A DNA stretch of 38,832 nt. Source: Bacteroidota bacterium (lineage in GTDB: Bacteria; Bacteroidota; Bacteroidia; Flavobacteriales; Schleiferiaceae). The stretch is taken from positions 1-38,832 of the forward strand of contig JANSYJ010000014.1 in NCBI GenBank assembly GCA_024742495.1, given 5' to 3'. How positions within the stretch are numbered: the first letter of the stretch is position 1; each line of letters opens with the position of its first letter. Made by a program: the position numbers and the translations under genes. The notes beneath the pieces are model-generated. The model was not told where the DNA came from and did not search any database. It worked only from the letters and a program-made list of their open reading frames with translations. This document shows, piece after piece, positions 26,511-34,031 of the stretch.

Positions 26511-27525
26511 AGGCAGTTATTTCATCAAGATGTTTGTGCAAGCTTTCTTTAAGATGGGCAATGGTATCGCTTAAATTTTGATCGGAAATGCCTCCAGCGG
26601 CGTTTTTATGTCCACCCCCACTAAAGTAGTTGCGGGCAAATTGGTTTACATCGAAACTTGTTTTGCTGCGAAAGCTCATCTTAAACCGATCGTCCCTGGG
26701 GAGGATAATTACCGCAACCTCCACCTCTTGCAGGGAAAGGCCATAATTTACAAAGCCTTCGGTATCGCCTTTCACAAAGCCGCATTCATCGAGGTCACTT
26801 TGACTTAAATGCATAATGGCGGCATGTAATTCCGGCACGAGTTCCATCTGGTTCAACATTCGTCCTAATAACTGGAATCGGCTTAAAGTATTGCTGTCGT
26901 AAATTCTGCTGGCAACTTTTTGGCTTTCTACTCCTTTCTCTAGCAATTGCGCTGCAACGCGATGGGTGAGGGGGCTAGTGGCGCTAAATCGAAAGTTTCC
27001 AGTATCGGTAGCGATGCCGGCATAAAGGGCTTCGGCTAAATCTTTGGTTACGAGATCGGTCCATTCCAGAGCGGCTAAAAAATGCCAAACCATTTCGCAG
27101 GTGCTACTCATGCTGGTATCGCTGTAGCGCCAATCGCAAAAATCATCTGGTTGTTGATGGTGATCTATCATTAACTTCTTAGCACTGCTCTCGCGGATTA
27201 CTCTTTCCATTTTACCGCTGCGGGCGGGATGATTATAATCTAGATGTATAAGGAGATTGGCATTGGAAATAATTTGATCCGCTTCCATTTCCGATTGATC
27301 GTAAAAAAGCACTTCTTCGCTTAAGCTCATCCATTTAAGGTTGGCAGAATAATCATTGGGCATGATCATCTTTACTCGAAAACCCAATTGCATTAAAACG
27401 CCACTAAGGGCGGTAGCACTGCCTACCGCATCACCATCGGGGTTTTGATGATTGGTAACAACAATATCGGGGCGTTCCCCCAAAAATTCTTTGATTTCCC
27501 GACTAAGGGTTTTGAGATTTTGCAT
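26494..27525 (-). CDS. DHH/DHHA1 phosphoesterase (NrnA-like)
   Basis: This 343-residue DHH-family phosphoesterase resembles NrnA, which degrades nano-RNA and/or pAp and in some bacteria cyclic-di-AMP products. Metal-binding motif I NHQNPDGDAVGS has H26, D30 and D32; the DHH-type motif IDHH lies at residues 120-123. The C-terminal DHHA1 domain carries GGGHKNAAGG. It has no signal peptide. It is the first gene of the operon with gldI (17-bp overlap), and its ATG lies only 4 bp after a perfect TATATTTG element, suggesting a leaderless message. Family and fold are firm; the substrate is not settled by sequence. Confidence 0.9.
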   Translation of the reverse strand: MQNLKTLSREIKEFLGERPDIVVTNHQNPDGDAVGSATALSGVLMQLGFRVKMIMPNDYSANLKWMSLSEEVLFYDQSEMEADQIISNANLLIHLDYNHPARSGKMERVIRESSAKKLMIDHHQQPDDFCDWRYSDTSMSSTCEMVWHFLAALEWTDLVTKDLAEALYAGIATDTGNFRFSATSPLTHRVAAQLLEKGVESQKVASRIYDSNTLSRFQLLGRMLNQMELVPELHAAIMHLSQSDLDECGFVKGDTEGFVNYGLSLQEVEVAVIILPRDDRFKMSFRSKTSFDVNQFARNYFSGGGHKNAAGGISDQNLSDTIAHLKESLHKHLDEITAYAQNP

Positions 27526-27529
27526 TGCG

Positions 27530-27537
27530 CAAATATA
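27530..27537 (-). promoter_or_regulatory. -7 promoter element TATATTTG, 4 bp before ATG
   Basis: On the minus strand TATATTTG is an exact TAnnTTTG match, with only CGCA between it and the ATG at 27525. Transcription from it would start at or inside the start codon. A weaker plus-strand element, TATCTTGC at 27562-27569, faces the other way 4 bp before the ATG at 27574. Confidence 0.6.
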
Positions 27538-27573
27538 AAATCAAATTATAGCTTTGATTATTATCTTGCAGGC

Positions 27574-28857
27574 ATGACCAACAAACGCGTACAATCCGGA
27601 TGGGCCTTTTACGATTGGGCTAATTCTGTTTATTCTTTGGTTATTTCAACCGCAATATTCCCAATCTACTTTGCGGCAATCTGCCCCGAGCAAATTGAGC
27701 TTTTTGGAACAAGCTTTGAAAGCACCGCTTTGTATTCCTATTCCTTGGCCTTCTCCTTTGTATTGGTGGCCATATTAAGCCCTTTCCTTTCGGGAATTGC
27801 CGATTATTCGGGTAATAAGAAGGGATTCCTCAAGGCCTTTGCCTATATGGGATCAGCGGCTTGTATGGGTTTGTTTTTTTTCGATGAAAATCAGATTTAC
27901 TTAGGCTTAGGCCTCAGCATAGTGGCTAGTGTAGGCTTTTGGGGATCTATAGTTTATTATAATGCCTTCTTGCCCGAAATTGCCGCTCCTGAGGAGCAAG
28001 ACCAATTAAGTGCCCGTGGCTTTACCCTGGGTTATGTGGGGGCATCACTACTTTTAATAATCAATTTGGTGCTGGCCACTTTTGCTGAAGATTTTGGCTT
28101 TGCAGATACCGGTGCTGCCACGCGATTCGGTTTCCTGCTAACAGGAATTTGGTGGATAGGTTTTGCGCAAATTACCTTTAGGCGTTTGCCTGATAATGTG
28201 CATCAGCGTAAGCCCAAAGAGAGCGGCTACATCTGGCAAGGATTTAGAGAATTGAGGGCCGTTTTGAAATTGAGTTTTGAAAACCCTCGACTTAAAGTTT
28301 ACCTCTACAGTTTTTTCTTTTTTAGCATTGGGGTGCAAACCGTAATACTCTTGGCCAGCTTATTTGGGAGTGAAGAGTTAGGGCTAGATAGCACCAAGCT
28401 GATTGCTACCATTCTCATTATTCAGTTTGTAGGAATTGCTGGTGCAAACCTCTTCGCTTGGGTTGCCCGCAAGCATGGCAATATCCTATCCTTGAAAATA
28501 AGCATAGTAATTTGGGCCTTAGTATGTGTTTTGGCTTATTTACTTCAGTCTGATGACCCTTGGGTGGAGTATAAATTTTACGCCATTGGTGCTTTAGTAG
28601 GCTTGGTAATGGGGGGAATACAGTCGGTTAGTCGCAGTACTTATTCCAAGTTATTACCAGAAACCCAATCTACCGCTTCCTTTTTTAGCCTTTACGATGT
28701 AAGTGAAAAGGTGGCTATAATTTGCGGCACCTTTGTGTATGGTTATTTAATTGAGCTCACGGGAGATATGCGAGCCAGTGCCTTAAGTTTATCGATCTTT
28801 TTTGTGATAGGATTTTTACAATTACTCCGGTTAAAACGAAGTACTTGGGTGTACTAA
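27574..28857 (+). CDS. MFS transporter, UMF1/Atg22-like
   Basis: This 427-residue protein has about twelve membrane segments. The start MTNKRVQSGWAFYDWANSVY is the signature of the UMF1 (Atg22-like) branch of the major facilitator superfamily, common in Bacteroidota. Further family blocks are SPFLSGIADYSGNKKGFL and MGGIQSVSRSTYSKLLPE. The substrate is unknown; yeast Atg22 exports amino acids, but that cannot be carried over safely. ATG 27574 is chosen because the 43 codons upstream run antisense into the nrnA-like gene and do not match the family. It is divergent from that gene with a 48-bp gap, and ends directly against the stop of the convergent OB-fold gene. Confidence 0.87.
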   Translation: MTNKRVQSGWAFYDWANSVYSLVISTAIFPIYFAAICPEQIELFGTSFESTALYSYSLAFSFVLVAILSPFLSGIADYSGNKKGFLKAFAYMGSAACMGLFFFDENQIYLGLGLSIVASVGFWGSIVYYNAFLPEIAAPEEQDQLSARGFTLGYVGASLLLIINLVLATFAEDFGFADTGAATRFGFLLTGIWWIGFAQITFRRLPDNVHQRKPKESGYIWQGFRELRAVLKLSFENPRLKVYLYSFFFFSIGVQTVILLASLFGSEELGLDSTKLIATILIIQFVGIAGANLFAWVARKHGNILSLKISIVIWALVCVLAYLLQSDDPWVEYKFYAIGALVGLVMGGIQSVSRSTYSKLLPETQSTASFFSLYDVSEKVAIICGTFVYGYLIELTGDMRASALSLSIFFVIGFLQLLRLKRSTWVY

Positions 28858-29247
28858 TTATTTATCCACGAATTGTACGTAATCCATTTTCACTTCTTCG
28901 AATAGCTCATCGAAGCTTAAAACTCTACCACGGATTTTCACCGGATCACCAGCTTTTAGAGCGGGCATGGTGGCCGTGCTATCGAGGCTTCCATAAATAC
29001 CTGGGCGAATAATTAGGGCCCGCTCTTCTACAGATTCTACGATACCCTCTAAGGAAATCAACTGATCTACATAAAGTGAATCGGCCGTAGCCTGATCTTC
29101 ACTAAAAGCTTGCATTAGTTCATCCGCCTGAAGACTATAGGCTACTTCTTCATTTTGTAAATCGCGATGTGGTTTGTGAAAAACGTACCAATAAGTGCCA
29201 CCTGCAATTCCAAGCAGAATGATGATAATGTAAACAAGCTTTTTCAT
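28858..29247 (-). CDS. tRNA_anti-like (OB-fold) small protein
   Basis: This 129-residue protein has one N-terminal hydrophobic segment (residues 4-24, YIIIILLGIAGGTYWYVF) and an OB-fold of the tRNA_anti-like family in the C-terminal 85 residues. The blocks ISLEGIVESVEERALIIRPG and GDPVKIRGRVLSFDELF are typical. The family is common in Bacteroidota and has no established function; the fold suggests ligand or nucleic-acid binding, but the anchor would place the domain outside the cytoplasm. It is convergent with the MFS gene with no spacer. Confidence 0.75.
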   Translation of the reverse strand: MKKLVYIIIILLGIAGGTYWYVFHKPHRDLQNEEVAYSLQADELMQAFSEDQATADSLYVDQLISLEGIVESVEERALIIRPGIYGSLDSTATMPALKAGDPVKIRGRVLSFDELFEEVKMDYVQFVDK

Positions 29248-29328
29248 AATTATTGGGGGCTTTACAACAAACCAAATTTTGGTTTTTACGTGTTTAATAA
29301 GCAGCTCCTAATATCTAAAAAATTAGAA

Positions 29329-29336
29329 TATATTCG
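29329..29336 (+). promoter_or_regulatory. -7-like element TATATTCG before cytochrome/YceI operon
   Basis: TATATTCG has one mismatch to TAnnTTTG and ends 20 bp before the ATG at 29357. It is in the divergent gap, where the operon promoter should lie. No clear -33 element was found. Confidence 0.4.
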
Positions 29337-29356
29337 TGCTGTTCCAATTAAAGACT

Positions 29357-29710
29357 ATGAGAAAATTTTACCTCCTAGGTTCACTTGCATTAATTTTTAC
29401 TGCCTGCAGCAGTGAGAATGTAGAGGATCTATCTGATGACTGCAAAACGCGGGAAATCACTTACCAAAGCGAAATGGAAAGCTTGATAAGTAGTAATTGT
29501 GCAACGGCCGGCTGCCATGTTGGCCCTAATGGAATTGGTGGCTTAGACCTAAGCACCTATAACGATGTGAAGCAAATTGCTGCTTCTGGTCAATTGCTTG
29601 GAAGAGTGACGGGTAGCAATGGAAATATTATGCCTCCAAGCGGTCAGCTTGGTCAATGTGATATCAAAAAAATCACCGCCTGGGTTCAGGATGGTGCCCC
29701 TAATAATTAA
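29357..29710 (+). CDS. Small cytochrome c-like lipoprotein with CX4CH haem motif
   Basis: This 117-residue protein has a lipoprotein signal (LALIFTACSSE, C17) and one apparent haem-attachment site, C48-ATAG-C53-H54. That is four residues between the cysteines instead of two. A candidate distal methionine lies in NIMPPSGQ. The second half (LDLSTYNDVKQIAASGQLLG, ITAWVQDGAPNN) resembles cytochrome-c-like domains common in Bacteroidota and Planctomycetes. It is followed after 9 bp by YceI, then a DUF5777 barrel, a grouping I recall from other Bacteroidota, so it probably works at the cell envelope in electron transfer. ATG 29357 is chosen since the signal peptide starts there. Confidence 0.75.
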   Translation: MRKFYLLGSLALIFTACSSENVEDLSDDCKTREITYQSEMESLISSNCATAGCHVGPNGIGGLDLSTYNDVKQIAASGQLLGRVTGSNGNIMPPSGQLGQCDIKKITAWVQDGAPNN

Positions 29711-29719
29711 ATCAAAGAA

Positions 29720-30259
29720 ATGAGAAAGATTAGCCTCCTTGCCTTAATGCTAAGCTTAGGTTTAGCCCTAAATGCTCAAAAATTAAAAACCCGCAGTGGT
29801 TACGTGAAATTCTTTTCGGATGCCGCGGTTGAAGATATAAGTGCTGAGAACAAACAAGTAAGTAGCATTATAAACCTAGAGAATGGGGAGTTTGCTTTTT
29901 TAGCACCCATTAAAGCCTTTGAATTCGAGAAAGCGCTGATGCAAGAGCACTTTAACGAAAATTACATGGAGAGCGGGAAGTTTCCCAAAGCCATATTTAA
30001 AGGAAAAATTAAAGGTTATGAGCAGATCGATTTAAGTAAAGATGGATCCTATACTTTGGTCTTTACAGGCGTCATGACCATCCACGGCGTTGAGCAGAAG
30101 ATTGAGCAGAAAGTGATGATGACGGTTAAGGATGGTAAAGCATCTGCGGAAGCGGAGTTTATGCTAAAATGTTCTGACTATGAGGTTGAAATCCCATCAG
30201 CGAAAGCGGATAATATTAGCAATGAACTAAAGATTACCGTAAAGTTCGATTATGCTTAA
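29720..30259 (+). CDS. YceI family lipid-binding protein
   Basis: This 179-residue secreted protein (signal MRKISLLALMLSLGLALNAQ) has the YceI fold, a lipocalin-like beta barrel that binds isoprenoid chains. Family features include SGYVKFFSDAAVEDISAENK at the start of the fold, KFPKAIFKGKI in the middle and TGVMTIHGVEQ in the second half. It is exported to the periplasm. It lies between the cytochrome-like lipoprotein (9-bp gap) and the DUF5777 gene, which it overlaps by 8 bp, so the three are one unit. YceI proteins near cytochromes are often thought to carry quinone-like isoprenoids; that is inference here. Confidence 0.9.
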   Translation: MRKISLLALMLSLGLALNAQKLKTRSGYVKFFSDAAVEDISAENKQVSSIINLENGEFAFLAPIKAFEFEKALMQEHFNENYMESGKFPKAIFKGKIKGYEQIDLSKDGSYTLVFTGVMTIHGVEQKIEQKVMMTVKDGKASAEAEFMLKCSDYEVEIPSAKADNISNELKITVKFDYA

Positions 30260-31154
30260 ACGATATTTAGTTGCGCTGGCCTTGCTGCCAAGCTTGCTTA
30301 TTGCGCAGGACGATTTACTTTCGGAGCTGGAAGGAGATGCCGGCCAGGAAACCGATTATGCCTTTGCCACTTGGAAGGGTACCAAGGTGGTTAATTTGCA
30401 AACCAATGAATTGCCGGGGGCTGGGGTTCTGCAATACACCATCTTACACCGTTTTGGGTCTTTTAGCGAAGATTTCATGTATAATTTCTTGGGCTTGAAT
30501 AATGCTCAAGTTCGCCTTACTTTGGATTACAGTCCTACCGAATGGTTAAACCTTGGTTTAGGTCACACGGGCTTTCAAAAAACCTATGATGGTTTTGTAA
30601 AGTACCGTTTGCTGCGTCAATCTAAAGGGGCTATTAATATGCCGGTTAGCGTTACAGGTTTTTCATCGGCCTATTACAGTGCCTTACGTTATGATGAGCA
30701 AGATTTTGAACGCAATTTAGGTCGTCGGATGTCTTATGTGCACGAATTGATAATTGCCCGAAAGTTTAACCAGAACTTTTCCGCGCAGGTAGTGCCTACG
30801 GTAATTCACACCAATTTAAGTCAAACATTTGAGGATGCTAATACCCAAATAGCCATTGGTTTAGCCGCCCGATATAAAATTACCGCTATGCATGCCATTA
30901 CGGTTGAGTGGGTGCCCATTCTTAACGGCAATTCTTATATAGACCCTGAAGCAGCAGATGGATTTAGCCCTTATAATAATGCCCTTTCTATTGGAATGGA
31001 CATTGAAACAGGCGGACATGTATTTCAGCTATTTATAACTAATGCCCGCGGGGTGGCGGAGCCTTATGCCTTTACCCAAACTCCGGGATCTTGGTTAGAA
31101 GGAGATTTGCACTTTGGCTTTAATATTAGCCGGGTATTTACAATGACCCACTAG
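30252..31154 (+). CDS. DUF5777 family beta-barrel protein
   Basis: This 300-residue protein has a signal peptide (ALALLPSLLIAQDD) and an outer-membrane barrel pattern of alternating, aromatic-rich strands to the C-terminus. WKGTKVVNLQTNELPGAGVL and LQYTILHRFGSFSEDF near the N-terminus mark the DUF5777 family. The ending NARGVAEPYAFTQTPGSWL followed by LHFGFNISRVF is also typical. The function is unknown. Its start overlaps the end of yceI by 8 bp, and the set with YceI and a c-type cytochrome suggests a shared envelope redox role. Confidence 0.85.
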   Translation: MLKRYLVALALLPSLLIAQDDLLSELEGDAGQETDYAFATWKGTKVVNLQTNELPGAGVLQYTILHRFGSFSEDFMYNFLGLNNAQVRLTLDYSPTEWLNLGLGHTGFQKTYDGFVKYRLLRQSKGAINMPVSVTGFSSAYYSALRYDEQDFERNLGRRMSYVHELIIARKFNQNFSAQVVPTVIHTNLSQTFEDANTQIAIGLAARYKITAMHAITVEWVPILNGNSYIDPEAADGFSPYNNALSIGMDIETGGHVFQLFITNARGVAEPYAFTQTPGSWLEGDLHFGFNISRVFTMTH

Positions 31155-31182
31155 TTTCTAAAAGTAAAATAAGGATAAGCCA

Positions 31183-32406
31183 ATGAAAGGCAAGCAGGCC
31201 GCAGTAGGCTTTATTTTTGTTACCGTTTTAATTGACATCATGGGCATAGGGATTATTATTCCTATAGTTCCCGAATTAATCCAGGAGCTTACTGATTTTA
31301 GCAATAGTAAATCTGCTTTTTACGGCGGTTTGTTGGCCGCTACTTATGCGGTGATGCAATTGCTCTTCGCACCAATTTTGGGAGGCCTTAGTGATAATTA
31401 TGGCCGCCGAACCCTTTTGCTGATTTCGCTTTTCGGTTTGGGCTTGGATTATTTGGTGATTGTATTTGCGCCTACGCTAGCATGGCTTTTTGTAGCTCGA
31501 ATAATTTCGGGAATTTGCGGAAGCAGCTTTACGGTGGCGAATGCTTATATCGCGGATATCAGCGAAGCTAAAGATCGGGCCAAGAATTTCGGTATGGTTG
31601 GCGCCGCTTTTGGTTTGGGATTTATTATTGGTCCAACCTTAGGTGGTGTTTTAGGTGAATTCGGTACGCGCGTTCCTTTTATGGTAGCGGCGGGTATTAC
31701 CTTGCTCAATTGGTTGTATGGCTATTTTATGGTACCCGAATCTTTGAGCGCGGCCAATAAAAGATCCTTTAGTTGGAGGCGGGCTAATCCCATTGGTACT
31801 TTAAAAAGTATTTCCAGCAATAAGGTGATTGTACCCTTGCTTATAAGCTTATTTATGATCTATGTAGCATCTCATGCTACTCAGTCTAACTGGTCTTTTT
31901 ACGCCAAGGAAAAATTTGCCTGGACACCCTTGCAAATTGGCCTGTCATTGGGTTTTGTGGGTGTTATGGTGGCTTTGGTGCAAGGTTTTATTGTGCCCAG
32001 GGTTGTAAAGCGTTTTGGCGAAATTAAAGCAGTTTATACTGGCTTTGCCTTTAATGCTCTTGGTCTCACTCTATTTGCTTTAATAAGCGAGCCATGGATG
32101 GTTTATGCGGTAATTGTTCCTTTCGCTTTAGGCGGATTGGCGGGACCCTCCTTACAATCTATTATGGCTGGGCAAACCGAAGCCAATGCCCAAGGAGAAT
32201 TGCAGGGCGGCCTCACCCAAATTATGACTTTAACGGCTATTATTGGTCCACCCTTAATGACCGGAGTTTTTCGCTATTACACCGATCCCGCCAACGAAGT
32301 TTATTTCCCCGGCGCTCCATTTATATTAGCGGCGGTATTAGCCTTGCTAAGCATTTTGGTCGCCTATCGCACCCTTTCGGTGATTGTGATGAAGAAGCAC
32401 AAATAG
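31183..32406 (+). CDS. MFS transporter, TetA/TCR-like
   Basis: This 407-residue drug-antiporter-type MFS protein has twelve predicted membrane helices. The start LIDIMGIGIIIPIVPELI and motif A GGLSDNYGRRTLL (about residues 63-75) are typical of the DHA1/TetA branch, and GAAFGLGFIIGPTLGG is motif C of proton-coupled exporters. The annotation TCR/Tet family is common for such Bacteroidota proteins, but tetracycline export is not shown. It begins 28 bp after the DUF5777 stop and may be read through from that operon. Its last codons form one arm of a 12-bp hairpin with the sequence just past the stop. Confidence 0.88.
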   Translation: MKGKQAAVGFIFVTVLIDIMGIGIIIPIVPELIQELTDFSNSKSAFYGGLLAATYAVMQLLFAPILGGLSDNYGRRTLLLISLFGLGLDYLVIVFAPTLAWLFVARIISGICGSSFTVANAYIADISEAKDRAKNFGMVGAAFGLGFIIGPTLGGVLGEFGTRVPFMVAAGITLLNWLYGYFMVPESLSAANKRSFSWRRANPIGTLKSISSNKVIVPLLISLFMIYVASHATQSNWSFYAKEKFAWTPLQIGLSLGFVGVMVALVQGFIVPRVVKRFGEIKAVYTGFAFNALGLTLFALISEPWMVYAVIVPFALGGLAGPSLQSIMAGQTEANAQGELQGGLTQIMTLTAIIGPPLMTGVFRYYTDPANEVYFPGAPFILAAVLALLSILVAYRTLSVIVMKKHK

Positions 32407-32422
32407 CTTCGCTATTTGTGCT
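32396..32422 (+). terminator. 12-bp hairpin spanning the MFS stop codon
   Basis: AGCACAAATAGC (32396-32407) pairs perfectly with GCTATTTGTGCT (32411-32422), leaving a TTC loop. The left arm contains the last codons and the TAG stop of the MFS gene. No T tract follows, so it is a poor rho-independent terminator; it may protect the mRNA end or mark the edge of the repeat region. Confidence 0.5.
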
Positions 32423-32424
32423 CA

Positions 32425-32911
32425 GACCGCTTCGCTTTTAGATATTAGACATGAGATCAGTCGCAGCGCTCCTTGAGAGAGGGATTGCGTTTTAGAATAA
32501 TAGGCATTACTCTGGAGCTATAGTTTACTTGATCGGTATAAGGTACCGTTTCATAATTGTTTAAAAAGAACAGTATTGGGTAGTTGCCGGCCCTAGGGTG
32601 CTGGGCTATTAAAATGAAAGTAGACGACTATTTGAGTTGGGCAGCTCCGCAGGAGATCGCCCACCGAAAAAGGAGGCTACAAACATTTGAAGAGCTAAGC
32701 ACCCAGGCCATGATTTTTTGTTTTTTTTTTATCCAAGAAAAAAGAAATATTAAAATTGAATAGGATTATAACAAAATCGTCATCCGTGCTGGCCCGGCCC
32801 AAGAGTCGATGGTCTGTGGGCAAACCGCAGGTTGGCCCAACAGAATTGCCTTTTCAGGGGCCTAGCGTTTTTGCCTACTTTTTGGGCAATGCAAAAAGTG
32901 GGGGTAAAAAA
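32425..32911 (+). repeat. Full composite repeat unit (elements A + middle + B), 487 bp
   Basis: This is the complete copy of the repeat. It starts GACCGCTTCGCTTTTAGAT, passes CATGAGATCAGTCGCAGCGC, GGCCCTAGGGTGCTGGGC, GTAGACGACTATTTGAGTTG and CCCAGGCCATGATT, then enters element B at 32786 with its hairpin at 32874-32902. A second unit starts at 32912 with the same GACCGCTTCGCT. Parts occur at 1-690, 34840-35016 and 38232-38712. No transposase, integrase or terminal inverted repeats are present. Confidence 0.85.
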
Positions 32912-33309
32912 GACCGCTTCGCTATTAGAACCTAGACATGAGATCATTCGCTGCGCTCCTTGAGAGAGGGATGGCGTTTAAAAGTAACGAGCATTACTCC
33001 GAAGCTAAATTATACGAATACAGTAAGAGGCACCGCAACTAAAACACCTAGACCGAATAGTATTGCTTAGGTTTCGGCCCTAGGGTGCTGGGCTATTAAA
33101 ATGAAAGTAGACGACTATTTGAGTTGGGAGTTGAGGCTGCAAGCCGAAACCATGAACTCCTTTAAAAAATTAATTAGTTGTTCATAACCGACCGCAGGAG
33201 ATCGACCACCGAAGCAGGAGACTACAAACATTTGAAGAGTTAAGCACCCCGGCCTGAGAGTCGATGGTCTGTGGGCAAACCGCAGGTTTGACCGCAGAAT
33301 TACCTTTCA
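32912..33309 (+). repeat. Second composite repeat unit, shortened and with an insertion
   Basis: It follows the first unit directly. Its first 175 bp (32912-33087) match 34840-35015 far better than they match the first unit. The middle segment matches the other copies, except that a stretch of about 60 bp near 33128-33190 replaces the short CAGCTC of other copies. Element B is reduced to 33251-33309 (GAGTCGATGGTCTGTGGGC, CCGCAGAATTACC) and lacks the hairpin. The rest of 33310-33423 is AT-rich and leads to the next gene. Confidence 0.8.
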
Positions 33310-33378
33310 TGTACCAATCCTTTTTTCATAGTTTTGAAAGATTCAAAATTATAAAAGAGCCTAGGTGGTTGTCTCAAT

Positions 33379-33414
33379 CTAGTTTTAATCGGTCGAATTT
33401 CGGGGAACCTTACA
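33379..33414 (+). repeat. Short upstream repeat TTTTAATCGGTCGAATT, copy 1
   Basis: TTTTAATCGGTCGAATT followed by CGGGGAACCTTACA lies just before the gene at 33424. A close copy at 36469-36505 (TTTTAATCAGTCGAATT, GGAAGCTTACA) lies before the gene at 36529, and a weaker one at 36995-37028. It may be a promoter region carried with each gene or a recombination boundary. Confidence 0.55.
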
Positions 33415-33423
33415 CTTTTAATC

Positions 33424-33957
33424 ATGGATAAGAGAATTTTATTTATTCAGATGTTATTCTTTCTCGGAGTTAATGCCTTTGGGCAAATGGATAGTATTTC
33501 AATTTTTAGGATTGAAGCGAAATCATTTTTACTGCAAGCACCTCAAAATGATCTTGAAGACTTCATCCCAGATTCCGATGACATCGGAATATTAGTATTT
33601 GAAAGTGATTCGATCGGTAAAGTTTTTTTTAGGGCTTTTTATTTACGAAAGGCTTATGTTCCTGACTTCGAAGAATACCTAAAGGATAAATTTATTTTCA
33701 CAACTGATTCTTTAGGAGGCACTTCATTATATTATATTTCCGAGAAGGATCAAGGTTTTTTTATAGGAGATGGCATTAATGCTTTAAGGAAGTTTAGGCA
33801 ACTACTGCCAGATGAGTTTAGCCTTTATAGAGAGCATAAGAATTCTGGATATTATATTAGACCAGGCCTTAATATTTTGATATTTGGAAAATATATCGGT
33901 GATAATAGGATTATGATATTCAGAGGTTTAAATAGTCCTCCATTTATTTTAGACTAA
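33424..33957 (+). CDS. Unrecognised secreted protein (177 aa)
   Basis: I do not recognise this protein. It has a signal peptide (MDKRILFIQMLFFLGVNAFGQ), then about 155 residues of mixed alpha/beta character with many aromatic and acidic residues (DFIPDSDDIGILVFESDS, LRKFRQLLPDEFSLY). No catalytic motif or internal repeat stands out. The reading frame is clearly AT-richer than the operons to the left, and the gene is isolated between repeat unit 2 and an RHS remnant. It has the look of an acquired accessory gene, possibly an orphan immunity or effector partner, but that is only context. Confidence 0.7.
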   Translation: MDKRILFIQMLFFLGVNAFGQMDSISIFRIEAKSFLLQAPQNDLEDFIPDSDDIGILVFESDSIGKVFFRAFYLRKAYVPDFEEYLKDKFIFTTDSLGGTSLYYISEKDQGFFIGDGINALRKFRQLLPDEFSLYREHKNSGYYIRPGLNILIFGKYIGDNRIMIFRGLNSPPFILD

Positions 33958-34031
33958 AATTTAGCGTCCGCTCCGTCAAAAATCAAATATAAAACTACAA
34001 GAGGTATTTCTCTTTAGTTTAATAATAAAGA

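Noticed and set aside
29259-29289. AACCAAATTTTGGTT palindrome as a terminator or operator
   Set aside because: It lies between two divergent genes, is AT-rich with a short arm, and no repeat of it was seen elsewhere.
31183-32406. Tetracycline-resistance gene
   Set aside because: The protein is of the TetA-like branch of MFS, but that branch exports many compounds; no regulator or mobile context supports resistance.
32612-32761. Short ORF beginning MKVDDYLSWAAPQE inside the repeat, with similar starts at 450 and 33101
   Set aside because: Copies differ by non-synonymous changes and stop at different places (one has TAA where another has GAA), so nothing indicates selection on a protein.
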